A DNA stretch of 64,000 nt from NCBI GenBank assembly GCA_021158125.1, contig JAGGVF010000022.1:1-64000 (forward strand), given 5' to 3'. Positions 41,784 to 50,723 of the stretch are shown here, piece by piece. Within the stretch, counting starts at the first letter, position 1; every line of letters begins with the position of its first letter. This DNA comes from Candidatus Bathyarchaeota archaeon (GTDB lineage: Archaea > Thermoproteota > Bathyarchaeia > Bathyarchaeales > WUQV01). Below the pieces are notes generated by a model. It made no database searches. It saw only the letters and a list, made by a program, of their open reading frames with translations, and was not told the DNA's origin. The position numbers were made by a program, and so were the translations under genes.

Positions 41784-42494
41784 TTAGAATGAGAATTTAG
41801 GGTTTAAAACTTCAATTTTAACGCTGCTAGGCGGCTGAAATATCAGAGTTTGAGTGAAAATGTTTAATCCCTCCTTGTGTGCAGCTTCCAACAGTTTTGA
41901 AAATTTCGGGTCTATTTCGTAGCATGGTCTAACGGTTTTTGCGTCTGGCCTTTGAACAGCGAATAAGATCCCTGCTTTGAACCCTTCTTTTAGGCATTTC
42001 ATTAAAGTTTGAACATGTTTTCTACCCCTCAGTGTTGGTGCATCTGGAAACATGGCAACTTCATTGATAACGTATGAAACGCTTTTAACTTCAAGATAGA
42101 AACGTTGTCCGTTTCTTCCAAGCAGAAAGTCAAGTCTAGACTTGTCTTTCAGTACGTTTTCTTTCAGAACTCGATACTTCCTAAGGGGAGGAAATAAGCC
42201 TTTATCTATTAGGGCTTTTGTTATTTTATTTGCAAATCTTGTGTCAACTATTATTGGTATGTTATGGTGTTCAACTGCAAACATTGTATATTTGCTCTTC
42301 TGGTTAAGTGAACGTTTTTCTTGCAGAAAGGCTTTGCATTTTGGAAAAAGAACTGTTAGCATTCTTCCAGAATTTGGAAGGTGAGCTAAAACCTTCTTTC
42401 CGTCCAGTTCTATTTCCGCCAAGAATCTATTTAATCTCTGAATAAATGTCCCTTGGAAAAGTTTGAAGCTTAATTTAACGTTAATTGAACTCAT
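41784..42494 (-). CDS. sfsA: SfsA family DNA/RNA nuclease-like protein
   Basis: The 236-residue protein has an N-terminal OB-like part (FVQRLNRFLAEIEL-like FIQRLNRFLAEIELDG, LPNSGRMLTVLFP) and the nuclease-like core SRLDFLLGRNGQRFYLEVKSVSYV containing D-x and E-x-K residues, then FPDAPTLRGRKHV and the C-terminal AVQRPDAKTVRPCYEIDP. These match SfsA, once described as a sugar fermentation stimulation protein and now thought to be a nuclease. Confidence 0.93.
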   Translation of the reverse strand: MSSINVKLSFKLFQGTFIQRLNRFLAEIELDGKKVLAHLPNSGRMLTVLFPKCKAFLQEKRSLNQKSKYTMFAVEHHNIPIIVDTRFANKITKALIDKGLFPPLRKYRVLKENVLKDKSRLDFLLGRNGQRFYLEVKSVSYVINEVAMFPDAPTLRGRKHVQTLMKCLKEGFKAGILFAVQRPDAKTVRPCYEIDPKFSKLLEAAHKEGLNIFTQTLIFQPPSSVKIEVLNPKFSF

Positions 42495-42595
42495 TTCTGT
42501 ATCTCAGCCTCAAATAAAATATAATTTCAGCATAGAAAACTTTAATTATGGAAACATAGTTGAAAGAAAAGCCAAGCTATAGGAAGGAAGCTCCA

Positions 42596-43315
42596 ATGAT
42601 AATTGCCCAATTATCCGACCTACACTGTTCAACAAGTTCACAATTCTTAAAGGATAAACTGACAACTGCTATAAATGAGATAAACCAGCTAAACCCAGAC
42701 TTGGTCATAATTGCAGGGGACTTAACGGAAAGCGGGTTTAAAACCGAGTTTGAAGAGGCGAAAAGATTCATAGACCAAATTAAATGCCCAAAAAAGATAA
42801 TTACTATGGGAAACCACGACTCACTTTACACTGGTTATCTTCTATACGAACAGTTTTTCGGAAAGCCATCCGGCGTGTTGGATACGCCAGACTGCCGAAT
42901 AATTTACGTTAACACTGCAAGGCCGGACAGAGATGAAGGCAGAGTTGGAAGAGACCAAATTCAATTCATTAAGGAAAACTTTGTTGAAGAAAAAATGAAC
43001 ATTCTTGTTATGCATCATCATTTAATTCCTGTTCCAGACACAGGCTTAGAAGTAGCCATAGTTGAAGACGCAGGCGACGTATTAAAAGTACTTTCAAAGT
43101 TTAAGCCTGATCTCGTCTTAAGCGGACATAGGCATCGTCCATGGATGTGGAAACTTAACGACATAGACTTTATATTTTCTGGGGCAGTATCCACAATAAG
43201 ACTTAGAGGCTTTTTTGAGAACTCATATAACGTTATAAAAATAAAGCGAAGAAGAGTTTGGGCGAAACTGAAGATTGTAGGCGGCCCCTACATAGACTTT
43301 GATAAACTGACTTAA
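42596..43315 (+). CDS. Metallophosphoesterase (CpdA/Icc-like)
   Basis: The 239-residue protein has all metal motifs of the calcineurin-like class: AQLSDLHCS, IIAGDLTESG, MGNHDSLY, MHHHLIP and SGHRHRP. Its layout is closest to cyclic nucleotide phosphodiesterases, but the substrate is unknown. ATG 42596 is preferred with AGGAAGGAAG six bases upstream; a TTG at 42560 would add 12 residues. It is convergent with the next gene with a four-base overlap. Confidence 0.9.
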   Translation: MIIAQLSDLHCSTSSQFLKDKLTTAINEINQLNPDLVIIAGDLTESGFKTEFEEAKRFIDQIKCPKKIITMGNHDSLYTGYLLYEQFFGKPSGVLDTPDCRIIYVNTARPDRDEGRVGRDQIQFIKENFVEEKMNILVMHHHLIPVPDTGLEVAIVEDAGDVLKVLSKFKPDLVLSGHRHRPWMWKLNDIDFIFSGAVSTIRLRGFFENSYNVIKIKRRRVWAKLKIVGGPYIDFDKLT

Positions 43316-44109
43316 ACTTTAATAGTGCCTGAGAAAGCTTCGGCTGCTGCTTTAAAGGTTTCTTCAGCCTCTTTTTCAGAGGCTACTCCTAAAGCAACTA
43401 TGCTGAGTAGGCCAGACTTACAAGCGTATTCTAGGGCTTCCTTAGGCCTTAAATAGCCAGCTGCTAAAACTTTCTTCCCGATTATGGGCTTATGAAGCAA
43501 GGCTGCTTTCTCCGCGATTTTTTCCGGTTTTGCATCCATGAACATTCCAAGCTTGTTGTAGGGCATCATAACAAGGTCCATGTCAAGTTCAGTTTTAAGC
43601 AGCCAACTTATCGTTGAAAATGGCCTATGAGTAGTTACTCCGGCGAGAAAACCAGCGTAATGTATTCTGTTTAATAACTCGGAAATTTTTCGCTTATCTT
43701 TTTTGTCAGTGATTTCTCCGTGTAGAATTGCTGCAATAGTGTTAAAATTTTGAAAATTCTTCAAGTCCTCAACTGGGTTTTCTGGCCCAACAGTTGCGAT
43801 AACATGCAGCCTTTCTTTCAAATTCTCTTCAGCAATTTTTATGGCTTTGAAAATTGGAGGGTAAGGAAGGGCTTGAATTCCCGTAACCCCCATATCTACT
43901 GCTTTAAGGATTATTTTCGCGATTTTTTCCGGTTTCTTGTAGAATTTTTGGTAATATAAGTAGGCTCTGCTTCCAAATTGTCCAGCACCGATGAACGGTG
44001 AAGTTCCTAAAAGCACGCGGGGAATTTTAGCTTTTCCAATTTGAATTTGAAGTTGCAACAGTAACTCTCGAATCGAAATTAGTTTCGGTTTGATAGTCAA
44101 CTTAAACAA
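43312..44109 (-). CDS. TIM-barrel protein, aldo/keto-reductase-like
   Basis: The 265-residue protein has PRVLLGTSPFIGAGQFGSRAY, VDMGVTGIQALPYPPIFKAIK, HVIATVGPE and AAILHGEITDKKD, an eight-fold alternating pattern. The end SIVALGVASEKEAEETFKAAAEAF is like aldo/keto reductases, but I see no complete catalytic tetrad, so the activity may differ. It starts one base after the UDG stop and is probably expressed with it. Confidence 0.75.
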   Translation of the reverse strand: MFKLTIKPKLISIRELLLQLQIQIGKAKIPRVLLGTSPFIGAGQFGSRAYLYYQKFYKKPEKIAKIILKAVDMGVTGIQALPYPPIFKAIKIAEENLKERLHVIATVGPENPVEDLKNFQNFNTIAAILHGEITDKKDKRKISELLNRIHYAGFLAGVTTHRPFSTISWLLKTELDMDLVMMPYNKLGMFMDAKPEKIAEKAALLHKPIIGKKVLAAGYLRPKEALEYACKSGLLSIVALGVASEKEAEETFKAAAEAFSGTIKV

Positions 44110-44110
44110 C

Positions 44111-44704
44111 TCATCTGAAGCTTATGCTTTTGATTTCAGATTCAAGAACTTTGAAGTCTTCTTCTAAGGCGTCTCGTAGCTTCACATTATACAATGCTGC
44201 TGCCGGATGATACATTGGAATTAAAACTATTTCAGAGTCAAATAATTTTACGTGGTAAACTTTGCCGTGAACCCGACTGATTCCGCTGAACGGCATTCCT
44301 ATTTTTGAAAAAATGTAAGAAGTTGCGTGTCTTCCCAAAGTTACGATTATTCTAGGTTTTATAATTTTTATTTGCCTATCCAAGTAGGGTGTGCAGGCTT
44401 TAACTTCTTCGGGTTGTGGGTCACGATTTTCCGGAGGTCTACACTTCAAAATGTTTCCTATGAAAACTTCGCTTCTTGAAAGTCCAATTCCGGCGAGAAG
44501 GCTGTCCAGAAGTTTTCCAGCGGCTCCTACGAAAGGTTTGCCTTTAACATCTTCCCAATAGCCTGGAGCCTCACCGATAAACATTATTTTCGCGTCTAAG
44601 CTTCCCTCACCTGGAACTGGATTGCGTCTAAACTTCCAAAGAGTACACTTTTTACATTCAAAAATTTCCTTTACAATTTCGTCCATAAGTTCCCTTTTAG
44701 ACAT
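44111..44704 (-). CDS. udg: Family 4 uracil-DNA glycosylase (Fe-S)
   Basis: The enzyme removes uracil from DNA. The 197-residue protein has CKKCTLWKFRRNPVPGEG, IMFIGEAPGYWEDVKGKPFVG (shown by GEAPG), GNILKCRPPENRDP and CTPYLDRQI, providing four cysteines for a 4Fe-4S cluster, and MYHPAA as the C-terminal catalytic region. It is the first gene of a two-gene unit with the TIM-barrel protein. Confidence 0.95.
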   Translation of the reverse strand: MSKRELMDEIVKEIFECKKCTLWKFRRNPVPGEGSLDAKIMFIGEAPGYWEDVKGKPFVGAAGKLLDSLLAGIGLSRSEVFIGNILKCRPPENRDPQPEEVKACTPYLDRQIKIIKPRIIVTLGRHATSYIFSKIGMPFSGISRVHGKVYHVKLFDSEIVLIPMYHPAAALYNVKLRDALEEDFKVLESEIKSISFR

Positions 44705-44780
44705 TTAGCAACTACCTTACAATTTAGAATTGATTTAAACGGCAATAAGCTTTATCAAACATTCAAGCTTACCTTATGAA

Positions 44781-45329
44781 ATGGTGAAAGACATGAGTTT
44801 TGAACGTGAATATAAAGGCGTGAAAATTCGAGTTGTACGTGGAGATATAACAAAAATGGAAGTTGAAGCCATAGTTAATCCGGCTAACAGCCTACTCGTT
44901 ATGGGCGGCGGAGTAGCCGGAGCCATAAAGAGAGCTGGGGGAAAAGAAATAGAGGAAGAAGCTGTTAAACATGCTCCAATACCCGTTGGAGAAGCTGTGG
45001 CAACAACCGCCGGAAGGCTTAATGCAAAATACGTCATACATGCACCTACTATGGAAAGGCCGGCTATGAGAATAGGGCCGGAAAATGCGAGAAAAGCCAT
45101 GAAAGGAGCATTAGAATGCGCAAGAAAGCTGAAGGTGAAAAGCATAGCCTTTCCCGGACTTGGAACGGGAGTAGGCGGGGTTACCGCAGAAGAAGCCGCT
45201 AACGTAATGGTTGAAGAATTAAAGAGGCATATTGACGAAGGAACATCTCTCAAGGAAGTTTTGCTTGTCGGATTCGGTGAAGAACTAGCTAAAGCCTTTG
45301 AAAGGGCTGTTGCCGAAATCATCCGTTAA
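44781..45329 (+). CDS. Macro-domain ADP-ribose-binding protein
   Basis: The 182-residue protein is one macro domain: RGDITKMEVEAIVNPANSLLVMGGGVAGAI (shown by VNPANS and GGGVAGAI), PVGEAVATTAG, YVIHAPTM and SIAFPGLGTGVGG. These bind ADP-ribose, and some members remove ADP-ribose from proteins or hydrolyse ADP-ribose-1''-phosphate. The start is ATG 44781. Just downstream is the promoter of the HTH-Fae-HPS gene. Confidence 0.93.
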   Translation: MVKDMSFEREYKGVKIRVVRGDITKMEVEAIVNPANSLLVMGGGVAGAIKRAGGKEIEEEAVKHAPIPVGEAVATTAGRLNAKYVIHAPTMERPAMRIGPENARKAMKGALECARKLKVKSIAFPGLGTGVGGVTAEEAANVMVEELKRHIDEGTSLKEVLLVGFGEELAKAFERAVAEIIR

Positions 45330-45346
45330 TCTTATAATACAATTAA

Positions 45347-45503
45347 TGTCGACAACTGTCGGATAAGACGGAGAGAGCAAGCAAAATGTAGTCATATTCA
45401 TTGTATAATTCTCTCTGTTTATCCTTTTTAATTTCGTCAGTATCCTACACTTAGTTGTCGGGTAATGTCGGCATATTTTATGCGTCTCCGACAAGCTTTT
45501 ATA
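45347..45503. promoter_or_regulatory. Promoter region with repeated TGTCGG/CCGACA sites before HTH-Fae-HPS
   Basis: The region contains TGTCGACA (45347-45354), TGTCGG at 45357-45362, 45456-45461 and 45466-45471, and inverted CCGACA at 45488-45493. The last site directly precedes TTTTATA (45497-45503), the likely TATA box, which would start transcription near 45525. Two of the sites are ten bases apart, one helical turn. This looks like an operator array for a DNA-binding protein, possibly the HTH domain encoded by the next gene. Confidence 0.6.
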
Positions 45504-45553
45504 GGAGTTCCTTTTATCTGATTATTTCGGTGCGAAGCTTGACTGTTTCAGTA

Positions 45554-46984
45554 ATGAAGCCTAAGTCAAGAGATGAACTTGTTGAATTGTTAAAGGCAGC
45601 TATGAAACGGGAGATGAGTCTCCGTAAGGCTAAGGGATTAGCTGTGAAGCCAACTATTTCTGGGACAGCTAAAATTTTGGGTATTCACCGTGACACACTT
45701 TATGAATGGATGAAAGAGTATAATGTTAACTTTGAGGAGATTGCACGGGAAATAATTTCTCCAGCTAAAATCTTGGAGGAACCGGAAAAGCATGTTTATT
45801 TAATTGGAGAGGCTCTTCTCGGCTCTGGAAATGAAGTTGCCCATGTAGATTTATTGATAGGTGATAAAGACGGCCCTGTCGGCGAGGCTTTTGCGCATAG
45901 TCTTTCAAGTATGTCGGCTGGCCATACGCCTTTACTTGCAGTTATTAGGCCTAACCTTCCACCTAAGCCTCATACAGTTATAGTTCCGAAGGTTACGATT
46001 AGAAATATGGATGATGCAAACAAGATTTTTGGACCTGCGCAGGCTGCTGTTGCAAAGGCTGTTGCCGACGCTGTTGAGGAGGGAATAATTCCTAAGGACA
46101 AAGTTGACGATTGGGTTGTAATTTGCAGCGTTTTCATTCATCCAGACGCAAAGGATTACAGGCGCATCTACCACTTTAACTATGGGGCAACCAAGCTGGC
46201 TTTGAAAAGAGCCCTAGCTAAGTATCCTCCGCTGGAAAAGATTATGTATGATAAGGACAGAGCAAAACATCCAATAATGGGATTTCAAGTGCCGCGGCTT
46301 TGGCGACCGCCATACTTGCAGATAGCCCTTGACATTCCAAGCCTAGAAAGGACAAAGAAGATTATTCAGCAAATACCGAAAAGCGACCGCATAATACTGG
46401 AAGTTGGAACTCCTCTTCTGAAGCGGTACGGGACAAAGGTTATTCGGGAACTTAGAGAAGTTGCCAAAGACATGTTTATCATCGCCGACTTGAAAACTTT
46501 GGATGTTGGAAAAGTTGAAGTAGACATAGCCTATGAGGAAACCGCCGACGCCGTTGTTGCCGCAGGCCTCGCAGACATCCCGACCCTTAACAACTTCATA
46601 TACGAAGCCAAAAGACTTGGAATCTACGCCTTCATAGACCTCATGTACGTTGACAACCCAGTTGAGAAACTTAAGCAGCTAAAGGACTTTCCAGACGTAA
46701 TAATAATTCACCGTGCAATAGATGTTGAAACAGGCAGAACCTTAGGTTTAGACCTAATTCCGAAACTTAGGAAAGAATTTAAGGATAAAAAATTCTTGGT
46801 TGCTGTTGCAGGCGGAATAATACCTGAAACTGCAAGAGAAGCCTTAGAAAAAGGTGCCGACATAATCATTGTTGGAAGATACATAACCCAGTCGAAAGAC
46901 ATTGAAAGAGCAGTTAGAGAATTCCTAAAAATAACACGAGAAATGCGAGAAGACATAGATCTCTACAGAGTCCATGTGGAGTAA
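45554..46984 (+). CDS. fae-hps: HTH-Fae-HPS fusion: formaldehyde-activating enzyme with hexulose-6-phosphate synthase
   Basis: Residues 1-78 form an extension with a Fis-type helix-turn-helix ([20 protein letters not shown]). Residues about 79-245 are Fae, which condenses formaldehyde with a pterin carrier: [32 protein letters not shown] (shown by its ends) and the catalytic His in AHVDLL. Residues about 260-470 are [39 protein letters not shown] and IIVGRYIT. In archaea the HPS direction usually releases formaldehyde and makes ribulose 5-phosphate. ATG 45554 is conservative; GTG 45530 is near the predicted transcription start. PRPP synthetase follows. Confidence 0.93.
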   Translation: MKPKSRDELVELLKAAMKREMSLRKAKGLAVKPTISGTAKILGIHRDTLYEWMKEYNVNFEEIAREIISPAKILEEPEKHVYLIGEALLGSGNEVAHVDLLIGDKDGPVGEAFAHSLSSMSAGHTPLLAVIRPNLPPKPHTVIVPKVTIRNMDDANKIFGPAQAAVAKAVADAVEEGIIPKDKVDDWVVICSVFIHPDAKDYRRIYHFNYGATKLALKRALAKYPPLEKIMYDKDRAKHPIMGFQVPRLWRPPYLQIALDIPSLERTKKIIQQIPKSDRIILEVGTPLLKRYGTKVIRELREVAKDMFIIADLKTLDVGKVEVDIAYEETADAVVAAGLADIPTLNNFIYEAKRLGIYAFIDLMYVDNPVEKLKQLKDFPDVIIIHRAIDVETGRTLGLDLIPKLRKEFKDKKFLVAVAGGIIPETAREALEKGADIIIVGRYITQSKDIERAVREFLKITREMREDIDLYRVHVE

Positions 46985-47095
46985 ATATCATTTATAAAAT
47001 GGTCAACCTCAGTAACGAGGAAAGAACTGCATTGAAAAGATTCCAAAGATTTTATTTCTGAGCTCAACGCATAACACAGTGAGCAGGGAGAAGCT

Positions 47096-47980
47096 ATGAT
47101 AATAGTTCCCGGGCCTTCTTCGGCTAGTCTTGGAAGAAAAATGGCTGAAATATTGGAAGCTAAACTTGTTCCAGTTGCTTTCAAAAAATTTCCAGATGGT
47201 GAATCTTATCTTAGATTCGAAGGGGAAGTTGCGGGGGAAGAAGTTGTTGTTGTTCAGAGTACGGGTCCACCGCAGGATACGAGTCTCGTTCAGCTTTTAA
47301 TTTTGATAGATGCCGCCAAAGATTTGGGAGCAAAGCGTGTGACTGCTGTTGTTCCCTACTTGGCCTATGCAAGGCAAGATAAACGTTTCTTGCCGGGAGA
47401 AGCCATAAGTATACAAACTGTTGGAAAACTTTTGAAGGCTGCTGGCGTAGATGAACTGCTAACGGTAAACGTCCACGAAGAAAAAGTCTTAAAAAATTTT
47501 GGTTTTCCAGCTGAAAGCGTTTCTGCAATGAGTTTGCTGGCTGAATACTTTAAGTCAAAGGGTTTTCAAGGCGCTTTTTCTCTTGCCCCAGACCGTGGCG
47601 CAGTTCAACTTGCCGTAGAAGCCGCCGGAGTCTTAGGTGGAGAGTATGGATGGCTTGAAAAGAAGCGGGATCTCTACACGGGTGAAGCGAAGACTGAAGA
47701 GAAAATCCTTAACGTTTCTGGAAAGGACGTCATAATCTTTGATGATATCATAAGTACTGGCGGAACAGTTGCTAATGCCGTTAAAATTTTAAAGAAGCAG
47801 GGTGCAAGAAGGGTTTTTGCCGCTTGTGCTCATCCGTTAATGATTGGAAATGCAAAGGAAAAAATTTTGCAAAGCGGAGCAGAAGGCATAGTTGGAACGG
47901 ACTCTGTTCCAAGCGATGTGACAGTTGTTTCACTTGCCCCATTGCTCGCCAAGGTTTTAGCCGAGAAATTTAAGGGATAA
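47096..47980 (+). CDS. prs: Ribose-phosphate pyrophosphokinase (PRPP synthetase)
   Basis: The enzyme makes PRPP from ribose 5-phosphate and ATP. GPSSASLGRKMAEIL, KKFPDGESYLR, VPYLAYARQDKRF, the nucleotide-binding NVHEEKVLKNFG and the PRPP-binding loop VIIFDDIISTGGTVANA are visible. Its 294 residues are the archaeal class length. It sits 111 bases after Fae-HPS, in line with ribulose 5-phosphate supply for PRPP, and three bases before the THUMP methyltransferase. Confidence 0.95.
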   Translation: MIIVPGPSSASLGRKMAEILEAKLVPVAFKKFPDGESYLRFEGEVAGEEVVVVQSTGPPQDTSLVQLLILIDAAKDLGAKRVTAVVPYLAYARQDKRFLPGEAISIQTVGKLLKAAGVDELLTVNVHEEKVLKNFGFPAESVSAMSLLAEYFKSKGFQGAFSLAPDRGAVQLAVEAAGVLGGEYGWLEKKRDLYTGEAKTEEKILNVSGKDVIIFDDIISTGGTVANAVKILKKQGARRVFAACAHPLMIGNAKEKILQSGAEGIVGTDSVPSDVTVVSLAPLLAKVLAEKFKG

Positions 47981-47982
47981 CA

Positions 47983-49020
47983 GTGCCAAAACTATTCTTC
48001 CTGGTTTCCGGGGAGCATGAAACTCTTCCCTTCTCCGAGTTAAAAGCAATTTTAGAGGCAGAAGGTTTCCAATACAAAGTTTTGGAAAGGCTAACTCAAG
48101 TTTTAAGGTTAGAAGGTAAACGTGAAAGCGTTAGGGTTGTTGCATTAAGAGCAGCTTTAACAAGGGTTGGCGCAGAGGAAATTTTCAAGTGTGAAGCTGA
48201 CAAAGCTGAAATAATTAGAAAACTGTCGCAAACTCCTCTAGAAAATTTCATAAAGTCAGGAGAAACTTTTGTAGTCAGAATGAAACGTGTCGCTGGAAGT
48301 TCCCCCCATTTAAGCACGCTTTGGCTTGAAAGGAAAATTGGAGAAATAATCTTGAACAAAGTTGCAAACGTAAAAGTTAACCTTTTCAATCCTGACAAAG
48401 TTTTTTTCGGGGTTTTAACTCAGAACCAGTTTATTTTTGGCCTTAAACTTGCAGAAGTCAAACCAAAGCCTTTCGTTCAGAGAAGACCCAAGAATAAGCC
48501 TTTCTTTCATCCTTCAGCCATGCCAGCTAAACTTTCTCGGTGCATGGTAAACTTGGCAAGGCCTAAAAGGAATAGCCTATTTCTCGACCCGTTTTGTGGA
48601 ACTGGAAGCCTATTAATAGAAGCTGGACTTATTGGTTGTAGGCTCATTGGATGCGACATTAAGCGTTTAATGGTTAAGGGGAGCAGAGAAAATATGCGCT
48701 TTTGCGGTTTAAAACCTGAAGGCTTAATTGTAGCTGATGCGAGAAAGCCTCCGTTTAGTTATGCAGATTGCGTTTCAACAGACCCTCCCTATGGAAGGTC
48801 AGCAACCACTATGGGCTCAACCACAAAGGAAATAGTGAGTGAAACCCTAAGCATGCTCTTGGACATTATACCTAAAGGCGGCCACATTTGTATGGCTTCT
48901 CCGAAAACTGTGCAGTTGGGAACAGTTGGAAAAGAAATTGGCTATAAACATTTAGAGTCCCATTTTGTTTATGTCCATCGAAGTCTAACTCGGGAGATAG
49001 CCGTTTTCAAGAGGCCCTAA
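47983..49020 (+). CDS. THUMP-domain tRNA guanine-N2 methyltransferase (TrmG10/Trm11-like)
   Basis: The 345-residue protein has an N-terminal THUMP-type RNA-binding part (about 1-150) and a Rossmann methyltransferase with the SAM loop LDPFCGTGSLLIEAGLIG and the catalytic DPPYGRSATTMG. This matches archaeal enzymes that methylate G10 of tRNA. GTG 47983 starts it, with AAGGGATA upstream. It is translated right after prs and one base before rnz, so it belongs to a three-gene operon. Confidence 0.9.
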   Translation: MPKLFFLVSGEHETLPFSELKAILEAEGFQYKVLERLTQVLRLEGKRESVRVVALRAALTRVGAEEIFKCEADKAEIIRKLSQTPLENFIKSGETFVVRMKRVAGSSPHLSTLWLERKIGEIILNKVANVKVNLFNPDKVFFGVLTQNQFIFGLKLAEVKPKPFVQRRPKNKPFFHPSAMPAKLSRCMVNLARPKRNSLFLDPFCGTGSLLIEAGLIGCRLIGCDIKRLMVKGSRENMRFCGLKPEGLIVADARKPPFSYADCVSTDPPYGRSATTMGSTTKEIVSETLSMLLDIIPKGGHICMASPKTVQLGTVGKEIGYKHLESHFVYVHRSLTREIAVFKRP

Positions 49021-49021
49021 C

Positions 49022-49945
49022 ATGAGCTTAAACGTAATATTCCTTGGAACGGCTGGAAGTACGCCGACTCCGGAGAGAAGCCTACCAGCAGTTGCCATCA
49101 GAAGAAAAGGTGAAATAATCCTTTTCGACTGCGGAGAAGGCGTGCAAAGACAAATGATAAGAGCAAAGCTTAGTTTCCACCGCAAAATGAAAATTTTCAT
49201 CACGCATATGCACGGAGACCACGTTTTAGGTTTACCGGGACTCATTCAGACAATGTCGCTGTTCGATAGGCAGAGAAAACTTGAAGTTTACGGCCCAGAA
49301 GGAATAAGAGAATTTATTGAAGCCATCCATAAAACCGTGCAGTTTACGCTCACCTTCCCGATAGAAGTCTCTGAAATTACAAAAAGCGGGGTTATATGCG
49401 AAGAAGATGAATATTCAGTTTTAGCTGTTAAGGCTGACCATGTGATTCCAAGCTTTGCTTTCGCACTTGTTGAAAAGCCTAGGCCTGGAAAGTTCTATCC
49501 GGAAAGGGCAAAGAAACTCGGGGTTCCGGAGGGGCCTTTATGGTCTAAGCTTCAAAAGGGCCAGAGTGTAAAACTTCCTAACGGAAGAATAATTGAACCT
49601 TCAGAGGTTGCTGGGCCTCCCAGACCTGGAAGGAAAATAGTTTATACTGGTGACACAAGACCCTGCGAAAACGTAGTGAAATTGGCTGAAAATGCTGATT
49701 TGCTTATTCACGACTCAACCCTAGACGACGAATTGGCTGAGAAAGCCTACGAAGATGGACATTCAACTCCGACGCAGGCAGCTGAAATCGCAAAGAAAGC
49801 CGGAGCCAAAATGCTTGTTTTAACGCATATAAGCGCCAGATACAAAACAGCGGATAAGCTTCTTCAACAAGCAGAGAAAATCTTTCCGAATGTCGCTGTG
49901 GCCGAAGACTTCATGAAAATTGATGTACCGCTTAAGAAGAGTTAG
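49022..49945 (+). CDS. rnz: Ribonuclease Z
   Basis: RNase Z cuts the 3' trailer of tRNA precursors. The beta-lactamase fold signature is FLGTAGSTPTPERSLPAVAI, followed by the metal-binding THMHGDHVLGLPG, YTGDTRPCENVV and HDSTLDDELAEKAYEDGHS; LTHISARY supplies the last histidine. It is a normal archaeal form of 307 residues. It ends the operon prs-methyltransferase-rnz and overlaps the convergent isomerase-like gene by 14 bases. Confidence 0.95.
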   Translation: MSLNVIFLGTAGSTPTPERSLPAVAIRRKGEIILFDCGEGVQRQMIRAKLSFHRKMKIFITHMHGDHVLGLPGLIQTMSLFDRQRKLEVYGPEGIREFIEAIHKTVQFTLTFPIEVSEITKSGVICEEDEYSVLAVKADHVIPSFAFALVEKPRPGKFYPERAKKLGVPEGPLWSKLQKGQSVKLPNGRIIEPSEVAGPPRPGRKIVYTGDTRPCENVVKLAENADLLIHDSTLDDELAEKAYEDGHSTPTQAAEIAKKAGAKMLVLTHISARYKTADKLLQQAEKIFPNVAVAEDFMKIDVPLKKS

Positions 49946-50714
49946 AGAAAAATTTTCGAAGCGTTTCAAGGCTTTCTTCTACCTTCTGAACAGATTCGAC
50001 GACTATGCCTCTGTTAAACTTTATCTCCTTGATTTTCTCAGCAACTTTTGTCCAGTTTACTGTTCCTTCGCCTATTCCTAAATGTAAGTCGTTTCTTCCA
50101 TCGTTATCGCTTGCGTGCATATGCACTATTTTATCTTTGAAGACTTCTAGGAAGAGTTCTATTTCGCCGTTAAGGTTTGCGTGGCCTATGTCCAAAGCTA
50201 TACCAATATCCTCTGTTACTTCGTCGTAGAAGCGGAGAAAACCATCAACATTTCTCATCAGTAGCGGATAGGGCGGTGGAAGATTTTCAATTGCTATTTG
50301 CACATTAAATTCACTAGCAACTTTTGAAAGATGTTTCGCTGAATTAACATTGTTTTTCCATTCTTTTTCCGGATAGAAGTATGTTAAGCCCGTTTTTACT
50401 CCTGGATGGAAAACCCAAACTTTTGCTTCAAGCTGACTTGCAAGTTGAAGAGATTTTTCCAGCTTTTTCATCATAATTTTCCTTATCGAGTTATCCAAGG
50501 CTGCAATGTTTATGTCTGCAAATGGGGCGTGAACTGAAAATTCCAGTTCGTACGTGCTGGCGAGTTCTTTTAGGAACTTAACTCTTCTCTTGTTTAGTGC
50601 GTGTAGGCCGTCATCAACAATTTCGACGAGTTCCGTGTTAAGTTTTAGAATTCTTTTTATTGCGTCTTCGAGGTGTTCTGTTATTAAGTAAAGTGTTGAT
50701 ATGCCTATCTTCAA
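49932..50714 (-). CDS. Sugar phosphate isomerase/epimerase-like TIM-barrel protein
   Basis: The 260-residue protein starts MKIGISTLYLITEHLEDAIK and has FSVHAPFADINIAALD, WVFHPGVKTG, IAIENLPPPYPLL, IALDIGHANLNGE and IVHMHASDNDGRNDLHLGIGEG, conserved metal-ligand positions of the xylose-isomerase-like superfamily. The substrate cannot be told. It is the last gene of a four-gene minus-strand series (UPF0200, UPF0201, dehydrogenase, this one). Confidence 0.88.
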   Translation of the reverse strand: MKIGISTLYLITEHLEDAIKRILKLNTELVEIVDDGLHALNKRRVKFLKELASTYELEFSVHAPFADINIAALDNSIRKIMMKKLEKSLQLASQLEAKVWVFHPGVKTGLTYFYPEKEWKNNVNSAKHLSKVASEFNVQIAIENLPPPYPLLMRNVDGFLRFYDEVTEDIGIALDIGHANLNGEIELFLEVFKDKIVHMHASDNDGRNDLHLGIGEGTVNWTKVAEKIKEIKFNRGIVVESVQKVEESLETLRKFFSNSS

Positions 50715-50723
50715 TTTTTTCGC

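Noticed and set aside
44774-45322. Minus-strand ORF of 182 codons opposite the macro-domain gene
   Set aside because: It mirrors the macro-domain gene almost exactly and is Ser/Ala/Thr-rich, as expected for antisense.
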